Shown: positions 1 to 9,038 of the stretch, one piece after another
How positions within the stretch are numbered: position 1 is the stretch's first letter
How the letters are laid out: the number at the start of each line of letters is the position of its first letter
NCBI GenBank assembly: GCA_023957315.1
Contig: JAMLHE010000014.1
Location: forward strand, 23,627 to 87,626
DNA length: 64,000 bases
Source of the DNA: Candidatus Kapaibacterium sp.
GTDB lineage: Bacteria; Bacteroidota; Ignavibacteria; Kapaibacteriales; UBA2268
Direction of reading: 5' to 3'
Program-made: the position numbers and the translations under genes
Notes under the pieces: generated by a model
Told to the model about the DNA's origin: nothing
What the model saw: only the letters and a program-made list of their open reading frames with translations
The model's database searches: none

Positions 1-1389
1 TTGCTCCATATTTATAAATCTAAAAATTTAGATGGCAAACTCGAAAATATTCCCGACGACCCCGATTATATTGATTCAGCTTCCGGCAAGCATAAGTATG
101 CACCATTCCCCCAATTTCCGGAGATTTACTTAGTCAAAAAAGGCGATAAGTGGGTTTATTCGCGCGAAACTGTCCGAAAAATTCCCGAACTTTATGATTC
201 GACTCATTTAATTGACATGACTTCATTTATCGGCGGCTTGTCTGATACTTGGAGCCGAAAATTCATGGGACTTAAAGTATGGCAATGGGTCGGCGTTGCA
301 ATTTTCATCCTTGTCGGAATCATGGTATATTACCTTTTGAAATTCTTCTTTTCGATTTTGCTATTTAGAATGTTCAGTAAATTTCAGCGAAAAAACCTCT
401 TCCAAAAGTATGTCAAACCAATTTCCGGACCGTTCAGCATTTTCGCAGTGATATTTTTGGTTGATATTTTCTTGATTATGCTGCAATTACCGCCCAAATT
501 AGCTTATTACATTTCAGTAACAATCAAGGTTCTTCAACCGATAGTCATCACACTGATGATTTTGAGGATTTCCAATTTCATAGGTGATTTGCTCGAACGA
601 ATGGCGAGTAAGACGGAAACGAAATTAGACGACCAACTTGTGCCTTTTGCTCGCACAGCAATGAAATTTGTTGTGCTAATCTTAGGTGTTTTCTACGTTT
701 TGACAAATTTGGGAATTGACATCACCCCATTGCTTGCAGGTGTCTCAATTGGTGGTTTAGCTGTGGCATTAGCCGCCAAAGATACAGTCCGCAATTTGTT
801 CGGTTCGGTTACAATTTTTGTGGATAGCCCCTTCGAGATAGGGGATTGGATAATATTCGACGGAGTCGAAGGAACGGTGGAAGAAGTGGGAGTCCGCTCT
901 ACACGTGTTCGCACATTCTATAATTCAGTGATTTCCATTCCAAACGGAAATCTTGCCGATATAAAAATTGATAACATGGGGAAGAGGCAATATCGCAGAT
1001 ATGTTTCACGCATTTCGATAACTTACGACACACCACCTGATTTGATAGAAGCATTCGTCAAAGGGCTCCGTAAAATTGTAGATGTGCATCCGCATACACG
1101 CAAAGATTTTTACCAAATTCATCTTAATGATTTAGGAGATTCGGCTATTGTTGTGCTATTCTATATTTTCTTCGATGCACCGGATTGGACAAAGGAATTG
1201 GAAGCTCGCCACGAGGTCATCTCCGAAGTCATTCGTTTAGCACACGATTTGGGAGTAAGGTTTGCATTCCCAACACAAACCATTCATATTGAAGATTTCC
1301 CCGAGAAACAATCTCTTACTCCATCTTACACCGAAAGCTCAAATGATTTCATGAGCAAGGTCGAAAAACGCAAGTATTTTTCGAAGTGA
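1..1389 (+). CDS. MscS-family mechanosensitive channel (5' end cut by window)
   Basis: Small-conductance mechanosensitive channel of the inner membrane, which releases solutes on hypo-osmotic shock. The reading frame is open to base 1, so the TTG there is probably not the true start. Hydrophobic helices lie near residues 94-122, 143-163, 168-190 and 218-238. They are followed by the pore helix and beta domain: a Gly/Ala-rich stretch at 247-260 (GVSIGGLAVALAAKD), then FVDSPFEIGDWI at 273-284 and SIPNGNL at 312-318, all MscS hallmarks. The soluble C-terminal vestibule ends near residue 435. The N-terminal 90 residues are soluble and not recognised. The family assignment is firm; the exact subfamily is not. 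Confidence 0.92.
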   Translation: MLHIYKSKNLDGKLENIPDDPDYIDSASGKHKYAPFPQFPEIYLVKKGDKWVYSRETVRKIPELYDSTHLIDMTSFIGGLSDTWSRKFMGLKVWQWVGVAIFILVGIMVYYLLKFFFSILLFRMFSKFQRKNLFQKYVKPISGPFSIFAVIFLVDIFLIMLQLPPKLAYYISVTIKVLQPIVITLMILRISNFIGDLLERMASKTETKLDDQLVPFARTAMKFVVLILGVFYVLTNLGIDITPLLAGVSIGGLAVALAAKDTVRNLFGSVTIFVDSPFEIGDWIIFDGVEGTVEEVGVRSTRVRTFYNSVISIPNGNLADIKIDNMGKRQYRRYVSRISITYDTPPDLIEAFVKGLRKIVDVHPHTRKDFYQIHLNDLGDSAIVVLFYIFFDAPDWTKELEARHEVISEVIRLAHDLGVRFAFPTQTIHIEDFPEKQSLTPSYTESSNDFMSKVEKRKYFSK

Positions 1390-1412
1390 GATGAATTAGC
1401 ATATAACAAATA

Positions 1413-1435
1413 TGCCACACTTGGTAGGTGTGGCA
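1413..1435 (-). terminator. Possible hairpin terminator between convergent genes
   Basis: An 8-bp perfect stem (TGCCACAC / GTGTGGCA) with a 7-nt loop lies between the ends of two convergent genes. The T-tract is weak on both sides. On the minus strand it is followed by ATATTTGTTAT, so it may stop the 553-aa gene. Confidence 0.4.
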
Positions 1436-1465
1436 CATCTTATAAGAGCATTTTGTACATAAGTC

Positions 1466-2345
1466 CTAATTCTCCGGATATACCAATGTGTCGCTATTAA
1501 GTATGAAAATCTGATAACCCTGGCCGGGGAGCATATTGCCTATCATATTGATTTCAAAAGCAGGGTAGTAAACGTTGCCGAAATTGTCTTTCGCGATTAG
1601 AAGATTGTCGTCGTCAGTCAGCGATGCCAATGCAAGCTCAATATCCATGGGACTATCTCGCAGATATGCTATCATATTCCAGCCGCTACTCAAATTAATT
1701 GTTTCATTTTCGGGGATGATTTGCACTCCGAGTATTGATAGCGTATCTGATTGATTCATATAGACTTGATAGCCTTGTTTCATATCCCAATCGCCGATGT
1801 CGTTGATACCAAAAGCAGGGTAATAAATCTGTCCTGCATTGTTCTTCATTATTACTGTATTATCCCCAATTTCCGAAAAAATGGAGTCGATATCGAATTC
1901 ATCGGGAATTACATAGGTCGAAATCATGTTCCAGCCTTGCGAAAGTAGGATTTCGTTTGTGACAAGCGTAATCGTTACTTGCTCAATCAATGTGTCTTTG
2001 ATACTTGGAGTTCCACGCGTCAATATTAGCCTTACGTCAAAAGTTCCGCCCTTTTTGTAAACATGAGTAGGATTAGGCAAAGTTGAAGTATTGCCATCAC
2101 CAAAATTCCACGAATATTGATAAGCAGCAATTTCAGGAACATCAAAAGTCACGACATTTTTATCAACTACATAAGAAAAGCTATTTGTGAAGTCAAATGT
2201 AATCGGTAAACTCTGGTATCCTGCACTGTCAATAGCATGTATGAAAATTGTCCGATTTCCGATAATATTATCCACATCAATATCTTGCTCGATATTTAAT
2301 TCATAAGCAAGACTATCATGATAATAAATATAGTATTTATCAGTA
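1466..2345 (-). repeat. Near-identical duplicated 3' segment, copy 1
   Basis: This segment matches 4348-5228 almost base for base. It covers the PKD region and the two GWNMI modules. Only a handful of substitutions are visible in the last 215 codons, whereas the 5' halves of the two genes differ clearly in sequence and module number. Confidence 0.85.
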
Positions 2346-3127
2346 TCTCCATCGAACCAATACTTCAATCCGAGTAAATAGTTGGAACTGTCAGGCTGTA
2401 GAAAGTTAACAGGATTGAAAAAATATTGCCTTAGCGGTGCAATTTGAAAATCAGTATCTGTCCGAAATCTGAATCCCAAAGTGTGTAGCCCTTCACATAA
2501 ATGACTTACATCAATCAATTTTAACAAATCAATCGAATCCGACTCACTTATAGAAATAGTATTTCTATTGTCAAAATCATCATCAAACCAATAATCATAT
2601 TCAACTAAACTATAATTTGAGACTGTATCAAATTGATATGGTATCAAAAAGTAAAATGACTCAGGTGGGCTCCAAATGCCGCCCGAAGATTTGAAACGTT
2701 GACGAAAAAAATGGAATCCGGGCAGTAAATGGCTAACATCAATCATTTGGTTCAAAGTTAGAGTATCATCAGCTTGAACTTCCACGTTTACTCTATTTTC
2801 GAAATCATTATTGAACCAATATTCACAGGCAGTTATAGTATTCTCAGTACTGTCCTGGAAATTGTACGGTATCAAAAAATACGATACAATCGGTGGGCTC
2901 CAAATGCCGTTACTGTCCATAAACATCATATGAATAAAATGAAAACCGGGAAGTAATGAATCTATATTCAGTTGCAATTCAACTTCTGATGTATCAATCG
3001 CATCAATATCAATAATAACTCTTTGGCTGAAATCACTATTGAGCCAATATTGGTATTGGACTATTTCATTGCTTATTAAAAATTTTGGCAAAAAAGCAAT
3101 GATAACCGCAATGTAGAACATTTTCAT
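1466..3127 (-). CDS. Secreted repeat/PKD-domain protein, cassette copy 1
   Basis: No known function recognised. A signal peptide covers about residues 1-19. Three to four modules of about 77 residues follow, each opening with a YWF/L-N/D-x-DF-x-NR motif (near 27, 103, 179; a variant YWFDGD at 256) and containing LxPGFHF...WSPP. A PKD-like domain (YSWNFGDG, residues 338-345) comes next. Two related C-terminal modules each begin with GWNMI (near 398 and 484) and contain YYPAF. I see no T9SS sorting domain. A GGGAG ribosome site precedes the start. It lies 23 bp downstream of the beta-helix gene, in the same direction, as in the second cassette copy. The last 290 residues are almost identical to the 629-aa paralogue. 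An extracellular or surface role is inferred from the architecture. Confidence 0.8.
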   Translation of the reverse strand: MKMFYIAVIIAFLPKFLISNEIVQYQYWLNSDFSQRVIIDIDAIDTSEVELQLNIDSLLPGFHFIHMMFMDSNGIWSPPIVSYFLIPYNFQDSTENTITACEYWFNNDFENRVNVEVQADDTLTLNQMIDVSHLLPGFHFFRQRFKSSGGIWSPPESFYFLIPYQFDTVSNYSLVEYDYWFDDDFDNRNTISISESDSIDLLKLIDVSHLCEGLHTLGFRFRTDTDFQIAPLRQYFFNPVNFLQPDSSNYLLGLKYWFDGDTDKYYIYYHDSLAYELNIEQDIDVDNIIGNRTIFIHAIDSAGYQSLPITFDFTNSFSYVVDKNVVTFDVPEIAAYQYSWNFGDGNTSTLPNPTHVYKKGGTFDVRLILTRGTPSIKDTLIEQVTITLVTNEILLSQGWNMISTYVIPDEFDIDSIFSEIGDNTVIMKNNAGQIYYPAFGINDIGDWDMKQGYQVYMNQSDTLSILGVQIIPENETINLSSGWNMIAYLRDSPMDIELALASLTDDDNLLIAKDNFGNVYYPAFEINMIGNMLPGQGYQIFILNSDTLVYPEN

Positions 3128-3150
3128 AATTCTGCTCCCATATGTTGGTA

Positions 3151-4164
3151 TTATTTTGTTTGACTTACTGCGGTTGCATTGACTTGAATCTTACCATCAA
3201 CCGGATTTCTTGAGACACTGAATTCTTTTATTTGTGGTGTAAAAGGTAATCCATTTTCTTTGAATGGTGAGTCGCCGCCGTAAATGCCAATATCTTTTCC
3301 GTCAGTGCCTGCATCTTTTCCGGGTGAATCTGCATCCAAATGATAATCTGATGTGTATGAAAACTCCGCACAATCACTATCCACAAAAATATCGTTACAA
3401 CTTTGACCTAATATATTGTTATCGCCACTATTTGAGCCCCAATTCACAGTTGCAGACACGAATATACAATTGTTTATTATGCTTGATGATAAATTCGTGA
3501 AATGGTCAGCTTTAGCCCCTGTAAAAATACAATTCTCAATTAATAAATTTTTTGAAGCACCGTATTGAAAATTATTATTAGGTCCAATGATATTGTTTAC
3601 AAAATATATGTTTTGTCCATCAAATCCACCAATGTAATCAATGTAACAGTTCGTGACGACAATGTTCTGTGGAGCTTTTGCTGAATAAGTAAATAAGGCT
3701 TGAATTGCACATTCTTTGATAATATGGTTGGTCGTAGAAACTATTCCCCAAGTGGCTAAGTTTAGTGCCCCAATCTTACATCGTAAATAATAATGATGTT
3801 TACTGGCACTATTATGTAACAATGTACCATCAATAATTAGTCCTTGAATTACTGTGGAATCATTGTCGCCAGAAAATGTTATCGAACTGACCCGACTTGT
3901 ACCCGGGCTAACCGGACTTGAGTTTGGAAAATGTCCAACACCATAAATTGTAAGTCTTTTTGAAATTGTTACGTTTTCATTCCAATATCCTGCCGGCAAA
4001 TAAATAGTGGCACCATGATTTGCCGTATTGATTGCAGATTGAAAGGACTCGTGAAGCGAGCTGCCTCCATCAGTGTTTTCTACTAAAATTCTTCCGATAT
4101 TTGCCATAAGAATCATGGGGATGAAGACAAACATCGCTATCGAGGTAAAAAGAACATTTTTCAT
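3151..4164 (-). CDS. Secreted right-handed beta-helix-like protein, cassette copy 1
   Basis: Signal peptide at residues 1-20 (MKNVLFTSIAMF...ANIG), then an HESFQSAINTANHGATIYLPAGYWNENVTI stretch (given here in part), typical of the N-cap of pectate-lyase-like beta-helix proteins. Several turns of short hydrophobic/Asn-rich strands follow (ENCIF, NNCIF, TNCYI). The C-terminal segment is PxIKEFSVSxNPVDGKIQV, shared with the 342-aa paralogue. No catalytic residues can be assigned, so substrate and activity are unknown. An ATG two codons upstream (4170) is possible, but AGGA spacing and alignment with the paralogue favour 4164. It is the first gene of the two-gene cassette. Confidence 0.75.
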   Translation of the reverse strand: MKNVLFTSIAMFVFIPMILMANIGRILVENTDGGSSLHESFQSAINTANHGATIYLPAGYWNENVTISKRLTIYGVGHFPNSSPVSPGTSRVSSITFSGDNDSTVIQGLIIDGTLLHNSASKHHYYLRCKIGALNLATWGIVSTTNHIIKECAIQALFTYSAKAPQNIVVTNCYIDYIGGFDGQNIYFVNNIIGPNNNFQYGASKNLLIENCIFTGAKADHFTNLSSSIINNCIFVSATVNWGSNSGDNNILGQSCNDIFVDSDCAEFSYTSDYHLDADSPGKDAGTDGKDIGIYGGDSPFKENGLPFTPQIKEFSVSRNPVDGKIQVNATAVSQTK

Positions 4165-4290
4165 GGTCATTCCTGTAAAAATTGTAAAATGATTTATTGT
4201 TAAGCCATAATAAACAATCGAAAGAGCATAAGAAAAATAATATGTAACATAGTTATTCTATATGAGAATACCAAACAAAATTTTAACAAA

Positions 4291-4325
4291 AAAAAGTCCC
4301 GCAACAATATTGCAGGACTTTTTGT
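4291..4325 (-). terminator. Rho-independent terminator after cassette copy 2
   Basis: GC-containing stem AGTCCCGCAA paired with TTGCAGGACT (one G-T pair), flanked by A-runs and T-runs. It follows the stop of the 629-aa minus-strand gene by about 25 bp, with a T-run on the minus strand. It separates the two duplicated cassettes transcriptionally. Confidence 0.75.
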
Positions 4326-4347
4326 TCAAATATTACTAATCTACAAA

Positions 4348-5228
4348 TCAATTCTCCGGATATACCAATGTGTCGCTGTTAATTATGAAAATCTGATAGC
4401 CCTGTCCGGGGAGCATATTGCCTATCATATTGATTTCAAATGCCGGGTAGTAAACATTGCCAAAATTGTCTTTTGCGATTATAAGATTGTCGTCGTCAGT
4501 CAGCGATGCCAATGCAAGCTCAATATCCATCGGGCTATCTCGCAGATATGCTATCATGTTCCAGCCGCCACTCAAATTAATTGTTTCATTTTCAGGGATG
4601 ACTTGAACTCCGAGTATCGAAAGCGTATCTGATTGATTCATATAGACTTGATAGCCTTGTTTCATATCCCAATCGCCGATGTCGTTGATACCAAAAGCCG
4701 GGTAATAAATCTGTCCTGCATTGTTCTTCATTATTACTGTATTATCCCCAATTTCCGAAAAAATGGAGTCGATATCGAATTCATCGGGAATTACATAGGT
4801 CGAAATCATGTTCCAGCCTTGCGAAAGTAGGATTTCGTTTGTGACAAGCGTAATCGTTACTTGCTCAATCAATGTGTCTTTGATACTTGGCGTACCGCGT
4901 GTCAGAATCAGCCGAACGTCGAAAGTTCCGCCTTTTTTGTAAACATGAGTAGGATTAGGCAAAGTTGAAGTATTGCCATCACCAAAATTCCACGAATATT
5001 GATAGCTTCCAATCTCGGCAATTTCAAATGTTACAATATTTGCATCAATTGTATGAGTAAAGCTATTTGTAAAATCAAATGTAATCGGTAAACTCTGGTA
5101 TCCTGCACTGTCAATAGCATGTATGAAAATCGTCCGATTTCCGATAATATTATCCACATCAATATCTTGTTCGATATTTAATTCGTAAACGAGACTATCA
5201 TGATAATAAATATAGTATTTTTCACTTT
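4348..5228 (-). repeat. Near-identical duplicated 3' segment, copy 2
   Basis: Partner of 1466-2345. Identity is near complete over the C-terminal modules and also over a block around the DSAGYQSLPITFDF codons. It drops between those blocks, at the start of the PKD region, giving a mosaic pattern. Confidence 0.85.
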
Positions 5229-6237
5229 CTCCGTCGAACCAATATTTAATTCCACGAACATAATTGGATGAATCAACCAAATTATATTTAAATGTGTTAT
5301 TGAAATAATCCGTTATCGGAATACTCCAATTACCATCGTCTGCTCGGACTCGATAATTGAACAAATGAATACCATTAGGCAAATTATCAATATCAATTAA
5401 TTCCGCAAATTCCAAAGTATCAGTTGCAGCAACTTCGATATATTGACGGTTTGCGAAATCTGAATTGAACCAGTATTCATAGCCAATCAAATCATAATCG
5501 GTATTTCCGGCAAATTCAAATGGAACTATGAAATAAGTAGTTTCGGCGACGCTCCACGTGCTGTCCGATGTCTTAAATCTTTTCGACAGAAGGTGCATTC
5601 CTTGCGACAAATGTCCGACTTCCAATTCGAAATCCAATTCTAATGTATCTGTCTCAGCGACTTCAACAAATTGACGGTTTGCAAAATCCGCATTTAGCCA
5701 ATATTCATAAGCTACAATTTTGTAATCAACTGTAAAATCTAATTGAATCGGTATGACGAAATAATTCGTTTCAGGCACACTCCACAAACTGTCTGAGCTA
5801 CGATAACGAATATTTATGAAATTCAAACCACGAGTTAAATGGCTTACATCAAATTCCAAATCCAGTTCCAGAGTGTCTTCTTCGGATGTCTGAATATATT
5901 GCCTATTAGCAAAATTATCATTGAACCAATATTCGTAGCCAACTATTTTCGAATTTTCATAATCCGGTATAGTATATGGTATGAGAAAATACGTAGCTTC
6001 CGGAGCACTGTATTTACCCGATTCATCTTCAAACATGACATGAAGGAAATGAAATCCCGGTGGTAAATCCGAAATTGGCAGCTCGAAATCAAGTTCTAAA
6101 GTATCAGAAGGTGTAACTTCGATAACTACTTTATTCGCATAATTGTTATTGAACCAATAATGATACTTGACTATCTGGTTAGCCGCAAGTGTAGTAGGCA
6201 AAATTGCCAATAAAAACAGTAAAACAAACTGTTTCAT
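4348..6237 (-). CDS. Secreted repeat/PKD-domain protein, cassette copy 2
   Basis: Longer paralogue of the 553-aa protein. Signal peptide at about 1-18. Four full modules carry the YWFNxxFANR motif, then a shorter YWFDGE module, the PKD-like domain (YSWNFGDG) and two C-terminal GWNMI modules. A GGAGA ribosome site lies about 7 nt upstream. The start is 23 bp downstream of the beta-helix gene, consistent with one transcript. The module count differs from copy 1 (four versus three), pointing to repeat gain or loss. Within this copy the modules resemble each other closely (ADTLELDFEL-type segments), suggesting internal amplification. Function unknown; probably surface or extracellular. Confidence 0.8.
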   Translation of the reverse strand: MKQFVLLFLLAILPTTLAANQIVKYHYWFNNNYANKVVIEVTPSDTLELDFELPISDLPPGFHFLHVMFEDESGKYSAPEATYFLIPYTIPDYENSKIVGYEYWFNDNFANRQYIQTSEEDTLELDLEFDVSHLTRGLNFINIRYRSSDSLWSVPETNYFVIPIQLDFTVDYKIVAYEYWLNADFANRQFVEVAETDTLELDFELEVGHLSQGMHLLSKRFKTSDSTWSVAETTYFIVPFEFAGNTDYDLIGYEYWFNSDFANRQYIEVAATDTLEFAELIDIDNLPNGIHLFNYRVRADDGNWSIPITDYFNNTFKYNLVDSSNYVRGIKYWFDGESEKYYIYYHDSLVYELNIEQDIDVDNIIGNRTIFIHAIDSAGYQSLPITFDFTNSFTHTIDANIVTFEIAEIGSYQYSWNFGDGNTSTLPNPTHVYKKGGTFDVRLILTRGTPSIKDTLIEQVTITLVTNEILLSQGWNMISTYVIPDEFDIDSIFSEIGDNTVIMKNNAGQIYYPAFGINDIGDWDMKQGYQVYMNQSDTLSILGVQVIPENETINLSGGWNMIAYLRDSPMDIELALASLTDDDNLIIAKDNFGNVYYPAFEINMIGNMLPGQGYQIFIINSDTLVYPEN

Positions 6238-6260
6238 AAAATGTTCTCCATGAAATTTAA

Positions 6261-7289
6261 TTATTCAGTTTGGCTGACTGCTGTTGCTTGAACTTGAATT
6301 TTACCGTCCACCGGATTTTTCGATACACTGAATGTTTTTATGCTCGGGATTACCGGCAATCCTCCCGTCTTGAATGGCGAACTTCCACCATAAACCCCGA
6401 TGTCAGTTCCGTCAGTTCCGGCATCTTCGCCCGGTGAACCTGCTTTCAGACGATAGTCTCCCGCGTAGGAAAAGCTTGTACAGACGCCAGATTCGAAAGT
6501 TCCGGCACAATTTTGGTTCAATATGTTGTCTTCTCCGGCATTTGAACCCCAAGTAATGGTAGGTGACAAAAAGATACAATTGTTGACTATGCTTGATTCA
6601 AGATATACAAAACCGTCTGCGGTAGTACGCATGAAAATTGAATTTTCGATAAGCAAATTTCTGCTTGTACCATTTTGAAAATAGTTGTTACTCCCGAAAA
6701 TACAATTAGTAAAATAAATGTTCGAACCGCGAAGATTGCCAACAACAGAGAAAAAACAATTTGTGAATATGATGTTATTGGGAAGTGTTGCATTGGAAGC
6801 TGTCAAAGAATTTATGATGCACTCTTTAAATACATGATTGGAAATTGCATTTGTGCCTGAAACGGCAATATTAAATGAGCCTCCAATGTTGCATCGTAAA
6901 TAATAGTGATTTCTCACCGCAACAGAACTTCCATTCCCGTAAGACAGCCCGTTTGATATTATTAAACCTTGTATAGTAGTTGAGTCCGTATTGTTAAGAA
7001 AAGTCAGAGAATTAATCCTGCTTGTTCCCGGAGTTATCGGGCTGGAGTTAGGATAATGACCCACACCGTATATATTCAGGCGTTTGGAAATCGTTACATT
7101 TTCTTCCCAATACCCTGCAGGCAAATAAAGCGAAGCTCCGGATTGGGCGGCTGAAACAGCCGCTGCAAAAGTTATGTGCAATGAGCTGGTACCATTAGGA
7201 TTCTCGACTAATATCTTGCCAAGATTAGCAGACAAATACAGTGGTAGGCATACAATTAATGCTACCGTAAGGATTAAGAAATTTTTCAT
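6261..7289 (-). CDS. Secreted right-handed beta-helix-like protein, cassette copy 2
   Basis: Paralogue of the 337-aa beta-helix protein: signal peptide (MKNFLILTVALIVCLPLYLSA), LYLPAGYWEENVTISKR N-cap, repeated NNCIF/TNCFF/ENSIF strand motifs and the terminal PSIKTFSVSKNPVDGKIQV segment. A GGAG site lies 11 nt upstream. It is transcribed first, with the 629-aa gene 23 bp downstream. Divergence from copy 1 is spread along the whole length, unlike the partner genes, where the 3' half is nearly identical. Activity unknown. Confidence 0.75.
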   Translation of the reverse strand: MKNFLILTVALIVCLPLYLSANLGKILVENPNGTSSLHITFAAAVSAAQSGASLYLPAGYWEENVTISKRLNIYGVGHYPNSSPITPGTSRINSLTFLNNTDSTTIQGLIISNGLSYGNGSSVAVRNHYYLRCNIGGSFNIAVSGTNAISNHVFKECIINSLTASNATLPNNIIFTNCFFSVVGNLRGSNIYFTNCIFGSNNYFQNGTSRNLLIENSIFMRTTADGFVYLESSIVNNCIFLSPTITWGSNAGEDNILNQNCAGTFESGVCTSFSYAGDYRLKAGSPGEDAGTDGTDIGVYGGSSPFKTGGLPVIPSIKTFSVSKNPVDGKIQVQATAVSQTE

Positions 7290-7558
7290 ACAGACACTCC
7301 ATTAAAATTAAAAAAAACATTTGATTCTTATGAAAAGCAATATATTTTTTGAAAGACTAATAAAAAGATTATATAAAAATAAACAATGTTCATTAGCAAA
7401 TCAAAATATATTTTAGTTAAGACAAAATAAATTTTTGCAAAAGAACTATCATCATTGGTTTGAATATCGTAAGAAACTGAATTCTACTTCATATTGTGAA
7501 TTTGTTTCAGTATTTGCTTATAAATCCGTAATTTTGAATATAAATTTATGAGCAAAAT

Positions 7559-9037
7559 ATGACAAAACTTGAAGAACACTTTTTAAAGTTCAGAAACAAT
7601 ATTTCGGGGATTGATGCCGAATTTGAATCTCCATACGGCACGAAGCAAATCATTTATGCTGATTGGACTGCAAGCGGTAGAATGTACAAGCCTATCGAAA
7701 AATTCTTCATGGAGCAAATTTCACCTTTTGTAGCTAATACGCATACTGAAACGAATTTCACCGGTTCAACTATGACGATTGCTTACAAAGAGGCTCTGAA
7801 ATATATCAAAAGGCATGTCGGGGCTTATGAAACTGATGTGATTATCTCAGCTTATTCGGGAATGACGGGCGTGGTGAACAAGTTCCAGCGAATGCTCGGC
7901 TTTAGAATTCACGAAAGCTATACCGAATTGATTAATCAAGCATTGGATGAAAAGCCTATTGTTTTTATTACTCATATGGAGCATCACTCTAACCAAACTT
8001 CGTGGCTCGAAACAATTGCCGACCTTGAGATTATTCGACCAGATAATGAAGGTTTGCCGGACTTGGGGCATTTAGCGGAGATGCTCGAAAAATATTCCGC
8101 CCGTAAAACAAAAATTGCAGCCGTAACATCTTGCTCGAATGTTACCGGCATTTGTACTCCTTTTCATGACATCGCCGAGATGATGCACAATGCAGGCGGT
8201 CTTTGTTTTGTAGATTTTGCAGCATCAGCGCCATACATTGACATTAAGATGCGTCAGGACAATCCTGAGCGTTCGCTTGATGCAATTTACTTTTCACCGC
8301 ATAAATTTCTTGGTGGTCCGGGTTCAACCGGAATTTTAATTTTCGACCCAAAGCTATATCACAATAAGATTCCCGACCAACCCGGTGGTGGAACAGTTGA
8401 ATGGACTAATCCATGGGGCGAACATAATTACATCGAAGATATCGAAACACGCGAAGACGGAGGAACTCCTGCTTTTTTGCAGACAATCAAAACTATTTTC
8501 GCTATTAAATTAAAAGAGGAGATGGGAGTCAATAATATTTTAGCTCGAGAACATGAAATGCTTGAAATTATATTCGATAGATTGACTAAAATTCCTAATC
8601 TGAATATTTTAGCCTCTAACAATCAAGACCGACTCGGGATAATTTCATTCTACATGATTGATATTCATTATAATTTGATTGTCAGATTGCTCAACGACAA
8701 GTTCGGAATTCAAGTTCGCGGTGGGTGTTCTTGTGCCGGAACTTACGGACATTATTTGTTGGGCGTAACTTTTGATAAATCTCATTCAATCACTTGCAAA
8801 ATAAACGAAGGCGATTTATCCGAGAAGCCCGGTTGGGTACGAATGTCTATCCATCCAACAATGACCAATTCAGAGATTGAATACATCTGCGATGCTATAA
8901 AGCAAGTGGCACAATATGCAAACGAATGGCAAAATGATTACGAATACAATACACATATGAATGAATTTATTCACAAAAATCATTCCAATCCCGAGAAAAT
9001 TCTCGTAGCGGAATGGTTTAATAAACAATTGAATTAA
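7559..9037 (+). CDS. Class V aminotransferase / cysteine-desulfurase-like PLP enzyme
   Basis: PLP-dependent fold type I enzyme related to SufS/CsdA. Visible features are the EHHSNQ motif at residues 141-146, the cofactor Asp in VDFAA (D219) and the Schiff-base lysine in SPHKFLGG (K249). A C-terminal RGGCSCAG loop (C390, C392) sits near the position of the sulfur-accepting cysteine of desulfurases. At 492 aa it is longer than SufS (about 410). No suf or isc scaffold genes are adjacent, so a role in Fe-S assembly is not supported by context. The substrate is uncertain. An ATG at 7548 is blocked by an immediate stop. The pyruvate kinase start lies 2 bp after the stop, so the two are probably co-transcribed. 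Confidence 0.82.
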   Translation: MTKLEEHFLKFRNNISGIDAEFESPYGTKQIIYADWTASGRMYKPIEKFFMEQISPFVANTHTETNFTGSTMTIAYKEALKYIKRHVGAYETDVIISAYSGMTGVVNKFQRMLGFRIHESYTELINQALDEKPIVFITHMEHHSNQTSWLETIADLEIIRPDNEGLPDLGHLAEMLEKYSARKTKIAAVTSCSNVTGICTPFHDIAEMMHNAGGLCFVDFAASAPYIDIKMRQDNPERSLDAIYFSPHKFLGGPGSTGILIFDPKLYHNKIPDQPGGGTVEWTNPWGEHNYIEDIETREDGGTPAFLQTIKTIFAIKLKEEMGVNNILAREHEMLEIIFDRLTKIPNLNILASNNQDRLGIISFYMIDIHYNLIVRLLNDKFGIQVRGGCSCAGTYGHYLLGVTFDKSHSITCKINEGDLSEKPGWVRMSIHPTMTNSEIEYICDAIKQVAQYANEWQNDYEYNTHMNEFIHKNHSNPEKILVAEWFNKQLN

Positions 9038-9038
9038 A

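Noticed and set aside
1751..1948. 65-aa frame repeated identically at 4633-4830
   Set aside because: The identity only reflects the DNA duplication; it is antisense to the PKD/GWNMI coding region.
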